Source: Coemansia sp. RSA 922
Taxonomy: Eukaryota > Kickxellomycota > Kickxellomycetes > Kickxellales > Kickxellaceae
Assembly (NCBI GenBank): GCA_027577415.1
Contig: JANBQS010000249.1
Coordinates: 1-24,337, forward strand
Direction: 5' to 3'
DNA: 24,337 bases
Shown: piece by piece, positions 16,690 to 24,337 of the stretch
Numbering within the stretch: position 1 is the stretch's first letter
Layout of the letters: each line of letters begins with the position of its first letter
Made by a program: the position numbers and the translations under genes
The notes under the pieces: generated by a model
Databases searched by the model: none
Told to the model about the DNA's origin: nothing
Seen by the model: only the letters and a program-made list of their open reading frames with translations

Positions 16690-19674
16690 TTAGAGCCCAT
16701 CAGCCAGAAACGCGTTCGAGCACACGTCGAATGCCTCTGGATCCTGCTTTACGGCGGCCAGGACATGTAGCGGAGTGAGCATCAGTAGTCGGCGCTTAGT
16801 TTCTGCATCGGCCAACGGGTCATCAGGCTCACTGTCAGGAATACATGCGGCTCGGTTCTTGCGCATGGCCCGGTCCGTCGCAGAAACAAGGTCACGTAGA
16901 AACATCTTTGTGACGTCAGCGAGGAGTCGCCCCACCACCAACCGCTGGTCGAGGGCCTCCTTAGGCAGCTCATCTGTACTGTTGGCTGGCTGAGCCAAGG
17001 CACTCGATGTGCCAGCGAGTTCAGTGCTGTCTCCAACATCGTTTACGTCGCTATCTGCAGAAAAACAAGAAGCTGGGGCGCAAGTGAGCTCGAGGGGTCG
17101 AATCACAGACCACACCCAGTCGATCACCGGTTTGTCAGTAGCGTCTACCTTGTCGTTGACACTATCTCCACCGACGTTTCCTGACACAGTTACGTCGGTA
17201 TCCGCCTGCACGCTGTCGAGGGCAACAGTTGAGTCGACAGCGAGCGTTCCTCGATTCTGCTGCTGTAAGTGATATCGACTTAGCGATCTGACAATGTCCT
17301 CGAACTTGGGCGCTTTGGCTGGTGTTGCAATGGAGTAGGACGCCTCATCATCGTCAACCATTAGCAGTGCATCGGCGTCGTTTTCGTCGTCGACCAAGTC
17401 CCACCCTCGAGGAAGCTTTGCTAGGACATCGTTGGCTCGACTAACGGTCGTAAGTTGAGACGTGCCTACAGCCTTGCATTCACTGCAACAGTACAGGGTC
17501 TCTGGTGGGACACTACAGCCTTCAACACTGGCCGCCTCGATATCAGTCTTTTCTCTGAGTACACAAAGCATGCCGCATGCGCTACAGAAAAACTCGTGCT
17601 TGGCTAGCACGGGCTCAGGGCAAGATGAATCGTCGACTGCCGGCAACAGCAGGTCTGCTACGCAAGCTGTGGGTGGCACACACACCGCCCTTTCTCGGTC
17701 GCTTAGCACAGGTTGCGGAACAAACCCGTTATGTCGCAGCCAGCGCCGAAGTGACCAGGCGAAGGATCGCTCTTGTAGTCCGCGATGTTGGTCAGCGCGA
17801 ATAGTCCTATCGGCGCGGTACTCGTTGCGCCACAGCTGCAACATCTCAATTGCCTCCTCGCATGTCTCGCTAGTAGAAGACGAGATGCGCGCGGTTAACG
17901 ACTCGGTTACCTCGGGCTCAACAGCACTAGCACTACATAGAGCAGTGACCATGCTCGCAAGCCTGCTATTTACACTAGATGTATTCGCGTCGGCAGCGTT
18001 ATCACCAGCACATACATTGCCAGCCGTAGCGTCTCCATCCTGACGATCCAAAGCTGCATGTATAACTGACAGCAAGCAGCGGTTCCTGCTGGCCTCGGCC
18101 GATAGGCGCTTCCCTATGGGCCACGCGTTCCGCCAAATATCGGCGGTCATAGCGACGCCCCACGTCCACCTCGCTGTCACTGCTGCAGGGACAAGCTCCA
18201 AGATCGCTTCTGGCACTTTGGGCGGCTGGCAGTTGGCAGGGAGTGCATCCGAGAGCACTAACGGGTATGTTCGACACAGTGCCTTGAGTAACTCGCATAG
18301 CACAGGGTTGGCAGGAGGCGGATAAATAAGAGAGTCAGTCGGCTCCAAATCTAGCTGCCCAGCCAAGCTCTCTCCCAAGCTCAGCCCACGCCGATCCAGC
18401 TCAAAGTCGATTGGTACTTCGGCTCCTGGCACGCAGGCGCCAGTGCAGGCATCGTCCAATTTGAGCATATATACAAGTTCGACTGGCTTGTTGCGCTTGT
18501 CACAAAAGAACACCTGAAGGCGCACTGGGAACTCGCCCCATCCCCACCGACTCAGCTCGAATTTAGGCGGGACCAGGTCAACAATATCGTCGGGGCGGTA
18601 TGACGGATGCAAAAACACACGCACCTTGCGAATATACTCGTCGACTGGGCGCTCATTCGCTGCGTTGCGGATAAAGGCCGTCCAGTGGTGAGTGCTGTTT
18701 TCATGCCCAGCTGGCCGCCTTGCTGAGTCAATGTACTGCGACGTATTGCCAAATATCGCTCGGCGTACAACGTGGAAGCGCGAATCTTGAGCGCGCAGAG
18801 TCGGCACATTATTTTCGGTGGCATTCCCGCCCGTTATAGCCCGATGCTTGGAGTAGGCGGCTACACTGTCAGTGTCACTGTCACTTTCAGCATCACTGCT
18901 GCCTTGCTCCACGTCCTTTGGCTTGTTTATATAGTCTAGAGCGTCTGTCACGCTCATGCGCTGATTGTCACTCAGTTTGTTCATAAGAGAGTCGTATCGC
19001 GGTGCCTGCGCCGTCAGCGGTGTTGTTGTTGCTGTCTTGCGCTGGGCCGTGCTTTGGTCAGAGTCCGGCTGCTCGTCAGCTCGGTCACCGCCTACGTCGG
19101 CATCAACACCGCAAATGCTGATGGCCTCTTCATGGCTGGCAAAGTGGGCGTCGTGGTCCAGCCGAGCGTGGTTCATAAAGCCTTGCAAGCTAACAAAGTC
19201 GTCTCGCCCGCAGTACGGACATACCATGCGGACAGTTGAGCCATCGCCACGCTGCGTGTAGAGCGTTCTAGGGTGCTCATCAGTATATCGTGCAGGCATA
19301 GCTGCGCTGCGACGCGGACGCCCGCGCTTGCGAGCAGGGGCAGCACCGTCAGCATGAGACTGCCACTGGTATGGAGAGTCTTGTCTGTGGCCAGAGGCAA
19401 TTGCTAGTCTGCGCATATGGCTCATGAGCCCGTCAGCTACATCGTCTAGAGACGGGTGCATATGTTGCTGCGATTGGATCGCGCTCTTCAACACGCTCAG
19501 CAACACTTCACTATGGCGAAGACGCTCGGCGATAGTATTGATCTCCCTCTGCTTCAGGTACACCTCCAAGTCCAACTGCTCGCGTACAATGCATTCAACG
19601 CGTGCTTTAGCGTGGTCGTCAAGTTCTCGCAGCCGCCGCCTTTTGCTGGCTCGTTCGTCGTTTCCAAGCGACAT
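16690..19674 (-). CDS. YEATS2-like chromatin reader with histone-fold-like C-terminus
   Basis: This 994-residue nuclear protein has a YEATS domain at about 301-407: HHWTAFIRN, VRVFLHPSYRPDDIV, then GWGEFPVRLQVFF. The HPSY and GWGEFP segments line the acyl-lysine pocket in known YEATS readers and match YEATS2 better than Yaf9 or Taf14. The charged helix at about 8-66 (KRRRLRELDD...VECIVREQLDLEVYLKQRE) resembles the N-terminus of animal YEATS2. A C2H2-like finger (Cys152, Cys155, His169, His174) and a KRGRPRR AT-hook-like motif (116-122) lie between. Paired cysteines near 705-750 (CSACGML, CCSECKAVG) suggest a second zinc site. Residues about 903-990 look like a histone fold, with LTPLHVLAAVKQDPEAF as its last helices. 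In animals YEATS2 recruits the ATAC acetyltransferase and pairs with NC2-beta through a histone fold. A matching complex here is inferred. Confidence 0.85.
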   Translation of the reverse strand: MSLGNDERASKRRRLRELDDHAKARVECIVREQLDLEVYLKQREINTIAERLRHSEVLLSVLKSAIQSQQHMHPSLDDVADGLMSHMRRLAIASGHRQDSPYQWQSHADGAAPARKRGRPRRSAAMPARYTDEHPRTLYTQRGDGSTVRMVCPYCGRDDFVSLQGFMNHARLDHDAHFASHEEAISICGVDADVGGDRADEQPDSDQSTAQRKTATTTPLTAQAPRYDSLMNKLSDNQRMSVTDALDYINKPKDVEQGSSDAESDSDTDSVAAYSKHRAITGGNATENNVPTLRAQDSRFHVVRRAIFGNTSQYIDSARRPAGHENSTHHWTAFIRNAANERPVDEYIRKVRVFLHPSYRPDDIVDLVPPKFELSRWGWGEFPVRLQVFFCDKRNKPVELVYMLKLDDACTGACVPGAEVPIDFELDRRGLSLGESLAGQLDLEPTDSLIYPPPANPVLCELLKALCRTYPLVLSDALPANCQPPKVPEAILELVPAAVTARWTWGVAMTADIWRNAWPIGKRLSAEASRNRCLLSVIHAALDRQDGDATAGNVCAGDNAADANTSSVNSRLASMVTALCSASAVEPEVTESLTARISSSTSETCEEAIEMLQLWRNEYRADRTIRADQHRGLQERSFAWSLRRWLRHNGFVPQPVLSDRERAVCVPPTACVADLLLPAVDDSSCPEPVLAKHEFFCSACGMLCVLREKTDIEAASVEGCSVPPETLYCCSECKAVGTSQLTTVSRANDVLAKLPRGWDLVDDENDADALLMVDDDEASYSIATPAKAPKFEDIVRSLSRYHLQQQNRGTLAVDSTVALDSVQADTDVTVSGNVGGDSVNDKVDATDKPVIDWVWSVIRPLELTCAPASCFSADSDVNDVGDSTELAGTSSALAQPANSTDELPKEALDQRLVVGRLLADVTKMFLRDLVSATDRAMRKNRAACIPDSEPDDPLADAETKRRLLMLTPLHVLAAVKQDPEAFDVCSNAFLADGL

Positions 19675-19862
19675 TGTCTAGTACACTAACAGCGTGTGCG
19701 TGCACAAGATTAAAAAAACCCAAAGAATATAAATAAAAATTCAACGTCGTGAAATGCAAGAAAAGCTCAATTTGTTCGTCAAAAAAGAGGCTAGAGAGGA
19801 AAAAAAAAATGCACCAGCAACTTTTATGACCAGTGAGGTGATCAGATCTCAAACCAACAGCT
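19675..19862. promoter_or_regulatory. Short spacer between the TAF4 stop and the YEATS2-like start
   Basis: This 188-bp A-rich (minus-strand T-rich) spacer must contain both the 3' end of TAF4 and the promoter of the YEATS2-like gene. On the minus strand it carries a TTTATATTCTTTGGG stretch near 19720-19734. Such a short spacer may couple the two genes transcriptionally. Confidence 0.4.
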
Positions 19863-22800
19863 CTAGTCGTGAACATATTTCGTATAGGCTCGGATCAGCA
19901 CGCGATCGCCGCCACCACGGCCTACTCTGACGTTGCTCAGGCGCTCACGCTCGAGCGAGAAAAGGCAGTCACGAACTGTCACAAGTAGCGGTGTAGTCAG
20001 CGACGTAGAGCGATGCGATGCCAGTGGGGGTGGTGGCCGCAGCGAACCAAAAGAAGATGTTGACATATCAGGGCCCGGCGACGCCGAAACAGCACCCTCA
20101 AAGTCGCTGGCCGTACCCAGACTCGAGCGATGGCGCTTGTGGCCATGGGCAATGCTTCCTGCGTCGCCAAAACCATTGGAAGGCGTAAGACCGCTGCCGC
20201 TGGGGGCGCGCTTGCCTGACGTACCATCAGCATCTAAAGACCCAGAGAGCAGATCGCCAGTAGCTGGGCGTGAGTTGGCCTTCATAGTAGATGTGCCGCT
20301 TAGCCAGTCGCTCGTGCCACTGGGTGTCATCCAGGACTTGCGAATCCCGCCAGCCGCCCGCAGCGCGGTTTGGTTGCTGATTTTGTTACGCAAGTCCTCA
20401 GGCATGTTCTTGATCGTATATGCCGCCGTTTCGACAAAGTTGTCGTCCTTCTTCCGGCCTCGCTTGGCCGTGGTGCCCGACTTTGGCATGTCACTGCCGC
20501 CGCCAAAGTGCTCATCGCTGCCTCCGCCGGCTACAGTAACATCTACACTGCCCTCGCGAGCCGACTCGGACGCCTGAGCCATAGAATCTTGTGCATTGTC
20601 GCCCTCGCCGTCTTGCTGCTGCTGCCGGTCCAAGATATTGCGCTGTTCGCGCTCAGTCAGTTGCTGCTGCCTGGCTTGCTCGCGCATCTGATCAACGCGC
20701 TCGAGCACTGCCAACTGCTTCTTTACATCCAGGTGCGGTGTAATCTTATACAGCGGCAGTCGTGTGTCCGAGTTGAGCGGCGGTGGAGGCAATGTCTGGG
20801 TTCGAGTGCGATGGTGAGCAGCAGCTGAAACCAACTCCATAAAGGAGCGAAGCCGGTCCTGTAAGGCAAGAGTCAGATAAGGTATAGCATCGGCTGACAC
20901 AGCCTTTATGTGCTCGCGCTTGCATATCTTTGCCACAAGTGCCTCCATCACCCGAGCGTTGGCAAAGTGTGTCGCTAGCGAACGATCGTGGGAGATCTCG
21001 ACGCCATCGACGACGCGCGACGACAATAGCGGGCCCTCGGCCTCGCGGCTGGCAAACGTCCTTTGGTAAGCGCCCTGGGGCACCATGTTTCCAAGAATGA
21101 TCTCCGACTCTTCGCGAAGATCCACGCCCGTATAGCCAATGACGTCGTGAATAGAGGATATGTTGCCAGCGTTAGGTCCAGCGCTAGAGCCGGCACGCTC
21201 CATTTCGCGGCGGTCTTTGAATTTGCGAGGCAGCTCCTTTGGCGCAATCCTCTCGCGCTCTCTGCTAGCAAGTTCCGAGCCCTTGCCCTTGCTATCCGAC
21301 CTTGCGTGACCCATAGGACCTCCATAGGGCCGACTCATCTCACCGTCGCTGCCAGAGGCATCGCCAGTGGTCCCCGCAGTGCTCGTTCTGCTAATACCCC
21401 TTCGCGCAATAGGGGCTGCCAGGGAATCGCCAGAGTTCAAATATGCTCCGGGCATATCTCTGCTGCCATTCAGTGGCATGGCACCAGCAGCCGTAAGAGC
21501 AGGCATGCTGCCAAGCGGCCGCGAGGATCCGGCAACATAGCCAGGTCTAGTTGGTTGCATTTCGACGTCAAGGTCTGAGCCGCCATCTTCGCCAGTCCGC
21601 TGCTTCTTCATTGGCGCGCGTGCCGCTGGCGAACCAGATCTACTCGAATCGGCTGCTCTCTTTTTTGCCTTTGCTGGCGTGCTGGCATCCTTTATTGGTT
21701 TAGCGGGCGCGGGTTTCTTCGTGGGATCCTGGGGTCTCCTGTCGAACATGGGGCTTTCCGGCCGCGACTCTGGCTGAGAAGCTGGTGCGCCGACCGATGA
21801 GGCTGGGCCGCGTGCAAACTGACGCTGAGCAATAAGAGCCTGTAGCCTTGAGATCTGCGCAAATTGCTGACTCTTGGCCTCGTCAGGTATATTGGCTAGG
21901 TCCCCGCGGGGGTTCACAAGCTGGTCACCATACGTACTGAGCTGCATGCTCAGCTTTGCAAGTTGCTCGCCTGGGATGTTCGGGTTGAGGATGATTTGGC
22001 GCCACCGCGCAATAACCGTATCGAACGGATTTCCAAGTGCTTGTCCGGGAATTGACCCATGCATGCTGCCTAGTGTGGCTCCCTGGCCGCCAGCTGAGGG
22101 TGTAGAGCCACTCTGGTACAATGCAGACGAAAGAGCAAGGGGAAGAATATCGCCAATTCCTGCCATGTTGCCCAAAGAATCGCTACCAGCTGTCTGGTGG
22201 TTCTGCGACAAGAGCTGGTGCATCACTGGCATGTTCCTGCTGCCCTCGGGCGTCTGTGACGACATTGCCATTGACGCTGATGGCGACGAGTGCTGCTGCT
22301 GCTGCTGCTGCTGCATCCCGGGGCGGGTCGCTGGAGTAGACATGGGTTGGCCCGGTCGCATCATTGTCGGCTGGGAGCTGTTCAACATCGCCCCTGTGGC
22401 GGCATGAGGCCTGCCAAACTCGGGTGGCCTTTGCTGTTGCATCGGCGGCCGTCCTCCTTGATTGCGCATTATTGCAAGCAAGTCTTGGAACTTTGGGCCC
22501 ATGATGGCCTCAGCGTCACGAACAAAGCTCTGGAAGTCGATCGTCTTTGTCTGTAGTCCCCTAAACAGACCGGCTAGGCGCTCTTGCTGGTCTGTTGGCA
22601 AAGCACCCATTGTAGATGCCAGCCACTTTGACGGGTCGGTACCACCTACGCCAGGCCCGGGCCGTACTTGTGGTCTTTGCGGAGGCCGCGCGTTGGTGCC
22701 GGGTATGGCTCCGGCTGCTGGTGGTCTGCGCGGCTGGCTCTGCGCATGCATATCCTGGCTGTGTAGCCCTGATTGCGGTGGGGCAGGTCTTGCCTGCCTA

Positions 22801-23864
22801 TTCTGTAACGGCGATGACTCTGGGTGCGGGCTTCCAGCTGGTGACGGCGACCCCTGCTGGCTGTGACTCGCGGGAGATCCGTTGTAGGGCGGCCGCGTTC
22901 TTATCGCCGGCCGAGCCGCCTGTGCTGGGTTTGTAGGCCGCGGGGGTCGCTGGCCTCCAGTAGCCGCGGCATTTGGCGACGGGCGTGGAGGTGCCGGTTT
23001 TCCGCCGTGCTGTACAGGCATCTGAGGCCGATTCGGCATACCCCTTTGCTGCTGCTGCTGCTGTGTGTTGTTGGGCGGAGGGCGTCGTGCTGCCTGCATG
23101 TTAGGTGCCCCTAGAGGTGGTCTCGCAGACGAGGGCTGAAACTGCGATTGTGTCTGTAAAGAGCGGGACTGCTGACTGCTGCCACTATCAGAAAAGTCCT
23201 CACGCGTGTTGCCAAAAGATGACGATAAAGATCCAGTGCGCTGTAGAGCGTGGTCGCTGATGCCCGATAGTCCCGGTGACGCGGGCATAGATGCCACATG
23301 GAACCCCGCCTGCGGAAAGTCGGCCGCGCTTAGTCCGGAGTTGGATACTCCAGTCAATGGGTTCATGGTAAACATTGGCTCGCTAGTCGCTATAGATAGC
23401 GTGTTCGGAGGTAGCGATGTGGGCCCACTCAAGTTCAACCCCAAGTCTAGGCCAAGAGATGCTAGAGGATCAACGTTAGACGCGCTAGCAGACGCTCCTG
23501 ACCGCCCTCCGTTCGCCGAAAAGTCAACGTTGATGCTGCCCAGGAGTTTGTCAATATCTTCGCTTGACACCTTGGAGACGTCGACCGAATCGTCAAGAGA
23601 CCTCATAATCAGGTCCAGGTCTGCGTCAAGTGGAAGTGGAGTGATCATATTGGACGCTCCACCGTTGCTTGTGCTTTGCAAATGTGAGCCACTGACTGGA
23701 AGAATAGACGACAGATCTAGAATATCATGCGACGACAGCGCGGCAGAATTGTTGCCCATGCTAGCTCCGCTAATGCTGTTCAAGAACGACATCAATGTCG
23801 AGTCGGTGCTGGCTGGTACACTGGGAGCATCAGCGTTGCTCAGTGGTGGCCTGTCATTCGACAT
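19863..23864 (-). CDS. TAF4: TFIID subunit TAF4
   Basis: This 1333-residue protein, encoded without introns, should be the TAF4 subunit of TFIID, which pairs with TAF12 through a histone fold. The N-terminal third is Ser/Asn/Gln/Pro-rich and activator-like. Residues about 408-466 (WLASTMGALPTDQQERLAGLFRGL...FVRDAEAIMGPKFQDLLAIM) resemble the RST domain of plant TAF4. A helical block follows at about 606-680. The conserved region starts near 900 with SSIHDVIGYTGVDLREESE, followed by helices to about 1075 (HFANARVMEALVAKI, YLTLALQDRLRSFMELV). A basic GRKKDD-containing linker leads to the C-terminus, TVRDCLFSLERER...LIRAYTKYV, matching the end of TAF4 proteins. Two poly-glutamine tracts occur near residues 267-272 and 517-523. 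The ATG at 23864 is the first in frame. Confidence 0.93.
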   Translation of the reverse strand: MSNDRPPLSNADAPSVPASTDSTLMSFLNSISGASMGNNSAALSSHDILDLSSILPVSGSHLQSTSNGGASNMITPLPLDADLDLIMRSLDDSVDVSKVSSEDIDKLLGSINVDFSANGGRSGASASASNVDPLASLGLDLGLNLSGPTSLPPNTLSIATSEPMFTMNPLTGVSNSGLSAADFPQAGFHVASMPASPGLSGISDHALQRTGSLSSSFGNTREDFSDSGSSQQSRSLQTQSQFQPSSARPPLGAPNMQAARRPPPNNTQQQQQQRGMPNRPQMPVQHGGKPAPPRPSPNAAATGGQRPPRPTNPAQAARPAIRTRPPYNGSPASHSQQGSPSPAGSPHPESSPLQNRQARPAPPQSGLHSQDMHAQSQPRRPPAAGAIPGTNARPPQRPQVRPGPGVGGTDPSKWLASTMGALPTDQQERLAGLFRGLQTKTIDFQSFVRDAEAIMGPKFQDLLAIMRNQGGRPPMQQQRPPEFGRPHAATGAMLNSSQPTMMRPGQPMSTPATRPGMQQQQQQQHSSPSASMAMSSQTPEGSRNMPVMHQLLSQNHQTAGSDSLGNMAGIGDILPLALSSALYQSGSTPSAGGQGATLGSMHGSIPGQALGNPFDTVIARWRQIILNPNIPGEQLAKLSMQLSTYGDQLVNPRGDLANIPDEAKSQQFAQISRLQALIAQRQFARGPASSVGAPASQPESRPESPMFDRRPQDPTKKPAPAKPIKDASTPAKAKKRAADSSRSGSPAARAPMKKQRTGEDGGSDLDVEMQPTRPGYVAGSSRPLGSMPALTAAGAMPLNGSRDMPGAYLNSGDSLAAPIARRGISRTSTAGTTGDASGSDGEMSRPYGGPMGHARSDSKGKGSELASRERERIAPKELPRKFKDRREMERAGSSAGPNAGNISSIHDVIGYTGVDLREESEIILGNMVPQGAYQRTFASREAEGPLLSSRVVDGVEISHDRSLATHFANARVMEALVAKICKREHIKAVSADAIPYLTLALQDRLRSFMELVSAAAHHRTRTQTLPPPPLNSDTRLPLYKITPHLDVKKQLAVLERVDQMREQARQQQLTEREQRNILDRQQQQDGEGDNAQDSMAQASESAREGSVDVTVAGGGSDEHFGGGSDMPKSGTTAKRGRKKDDNFVETAAYTIKNMPEDLRNKISNQTALRAAGGIRKSWMTPSGTSDWLSGTSTMKANSRPATGDLLSGSLDADGTSGKRAPSGSGLTPSNGFGDAGSIAHGHKRHRSSLGTASDFEGAVSASPGPDMSTSSFGSLRPPPPLASHRSTSLTTPLLVTVRDCLFSLERERLSNVRVGRGGGDRVLIRAYTKYVHD
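22293..22313 (-). repeat. CAG tract encoding seven glutamines in TAF4
   Basis: Seven pure CTG units on the + strand are read as CAG. A second, shorter Gln run (five CTG plus one TTG) lies at about 23046-23063. Confidence 0.9.
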
Positions 23865-24196
23865 GCTACATGTTTCAAAGGCAGGTGTGACAGCTTATCT
23901 TCCAAAGTCAGCAGTGCTTTGAGGGCAGCGATAGACATAAAAGCTTGACATGACAGCATTTATGACAGTTACCCTTTGTTGATTCAGTCTTGAGCGTGCC
24001 AATTAGAGAAAAATGACACTTTTATTTTCAAAGCTACTTTGTTGCTAGTCGTGTAGCAAGAAAAGTCAGAAAATGAAAAGGATGAATGTAGAGAAGGAAA
24101 ATGAAATAAAATAAAAATTACAGTGCATAAAAAAGGCCCGCCAAAACAGCTGGTCTATAGGCGTGGGCAGATCTCACGTGGACTTTATGGGGTCAA
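23865..24196. promoter_or_regulatory. TAF4 promoter region and 3' UTR of the next gene
   Basis: About 330 bp between two minus-strand genes. It contains an A-rich stretch near 24071-24119 (AAATGAAATAAAATAAAAATTA) and a CACGTG E-box at 24175-24180. I see no gene in it. Confidence 0.5.
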
Positions 24197-24337
24197 CTAT
24201 TTACATGTATTTGTGAAGCGCTCGTGGCAGGATTTAAGTTGAGCTTGTCGCTGGGTAAGTTGCTGCTTTTGCCTTTCGGCAACGCTGACAGCGGCCTCTT
24301 CACGAGTCAGCACAGTATGTGTGTGCATCAGTTGCAA
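24197..24337 (-). CDS. 3' end of an unidentified coiled-coil protein gene (partial)
   Basis: The minus strand is open from the window edge to a TAG at 24199-24197, giving 46 residues. The sequence is Gln/Arg/Glu-rich and helical (TREEAAVSVAERQKQQLTQR, then QAQLKSCHERF), typical of a C-terminal coiled coil. It contains an internal ATG but the frame continues beyond the window. The family is not recognisable from this tail. Confidence 0.55.
   Translation of the reverse strand: MQLMHTHTVLTREEAAVSVAERQKQQLTQRQAQLKSCHERFTNTCK

Noticed and set aside
20790..20815. GGTTCGAGT resembling a tRNA T-loop
   Set aside because: No acceptor stem, anticodon arm or D-loop can be formed around it, and it is within TAF4 coding sequence.
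19933..23922. Several 130-240 codon + strand frames across the TAF4 gene
   Set aside because: They are antisense shadows of the TAF4 coding sequence with biased composition and no recognisable domains.

Overview
The window is nuclear DNA from a fungus. The markers are a stearoyl-CoA desaturase with a C-terminal cytochrome b5 domain, a Yap-type bZIP factor (NxxAQxxFR basic region), V-ATPase subunit F, Rvb1 and TAF4. Long intron-free genes, short 71-89 bp introns, a receptor-like 7TM-RGS protein and a YEATS2-type chromatin reader suggest an early-diverging (non-Dikarya) lineage such as Kickxellomycotina. That placement is inference. No rRNA, tRNA, transposon or CRISPR array was recognised.

Layout, left to right: 3' tail of a + strand gene (1-102); a Yap-like bZIP factor (345-1808, -); a probable multi-exon small gene that contiguous-ORF scanning would miss (2998-3849, -); a leucine-rich-repeat-like protein (4110-6167, +); a second candidate spliced small gene (6489-7162, -); the delta-9 desaturase (7564-8781, +); an aquaglyceroporin (9043-10029, -); a neuferricin-like MAPR heme protein (10427-11068, -); Rvb1 (11345-12715, +); V-ATPase subunit F in two exons (12857-13305, -); a pseudouridine-5'-phosphatase-like HAD enzyme (13588-14286, +); a 7TM-RGS protein (14398-16161, -); a possible tiny spliced gene (16340-16662, -); a YEATS2-like protein (16690-19674, -); TAF4 (19863-23864, -); and the 3' tail of another minus-strand gene (24197-24337).

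The genes mostly alternate in strand, giving short divergent promoters (about 260-400 bp) and short convergent 3' regions. Two loose themes are visible. One is membrane lipid and osmotic physiology: desaturase, glycerol channel and heme-binding MAPR protein. The other is chromatin and transcription: TAF4, YEATS2-like reader, Rvb1 and the bZIP factor. Nothing shows that these form operon-like units.

The most useful observations are the YEATS2 architecture in a fungus (N-terminal helix, C2H2-like finger, YEATS domain, C-terminal histone-fold-like segment), the spliced small genes hidden in apparently empty DNA, the 7TM-RGS fusion, and likely introns in the untranslated regions of the desaturase and RVB1 genes.
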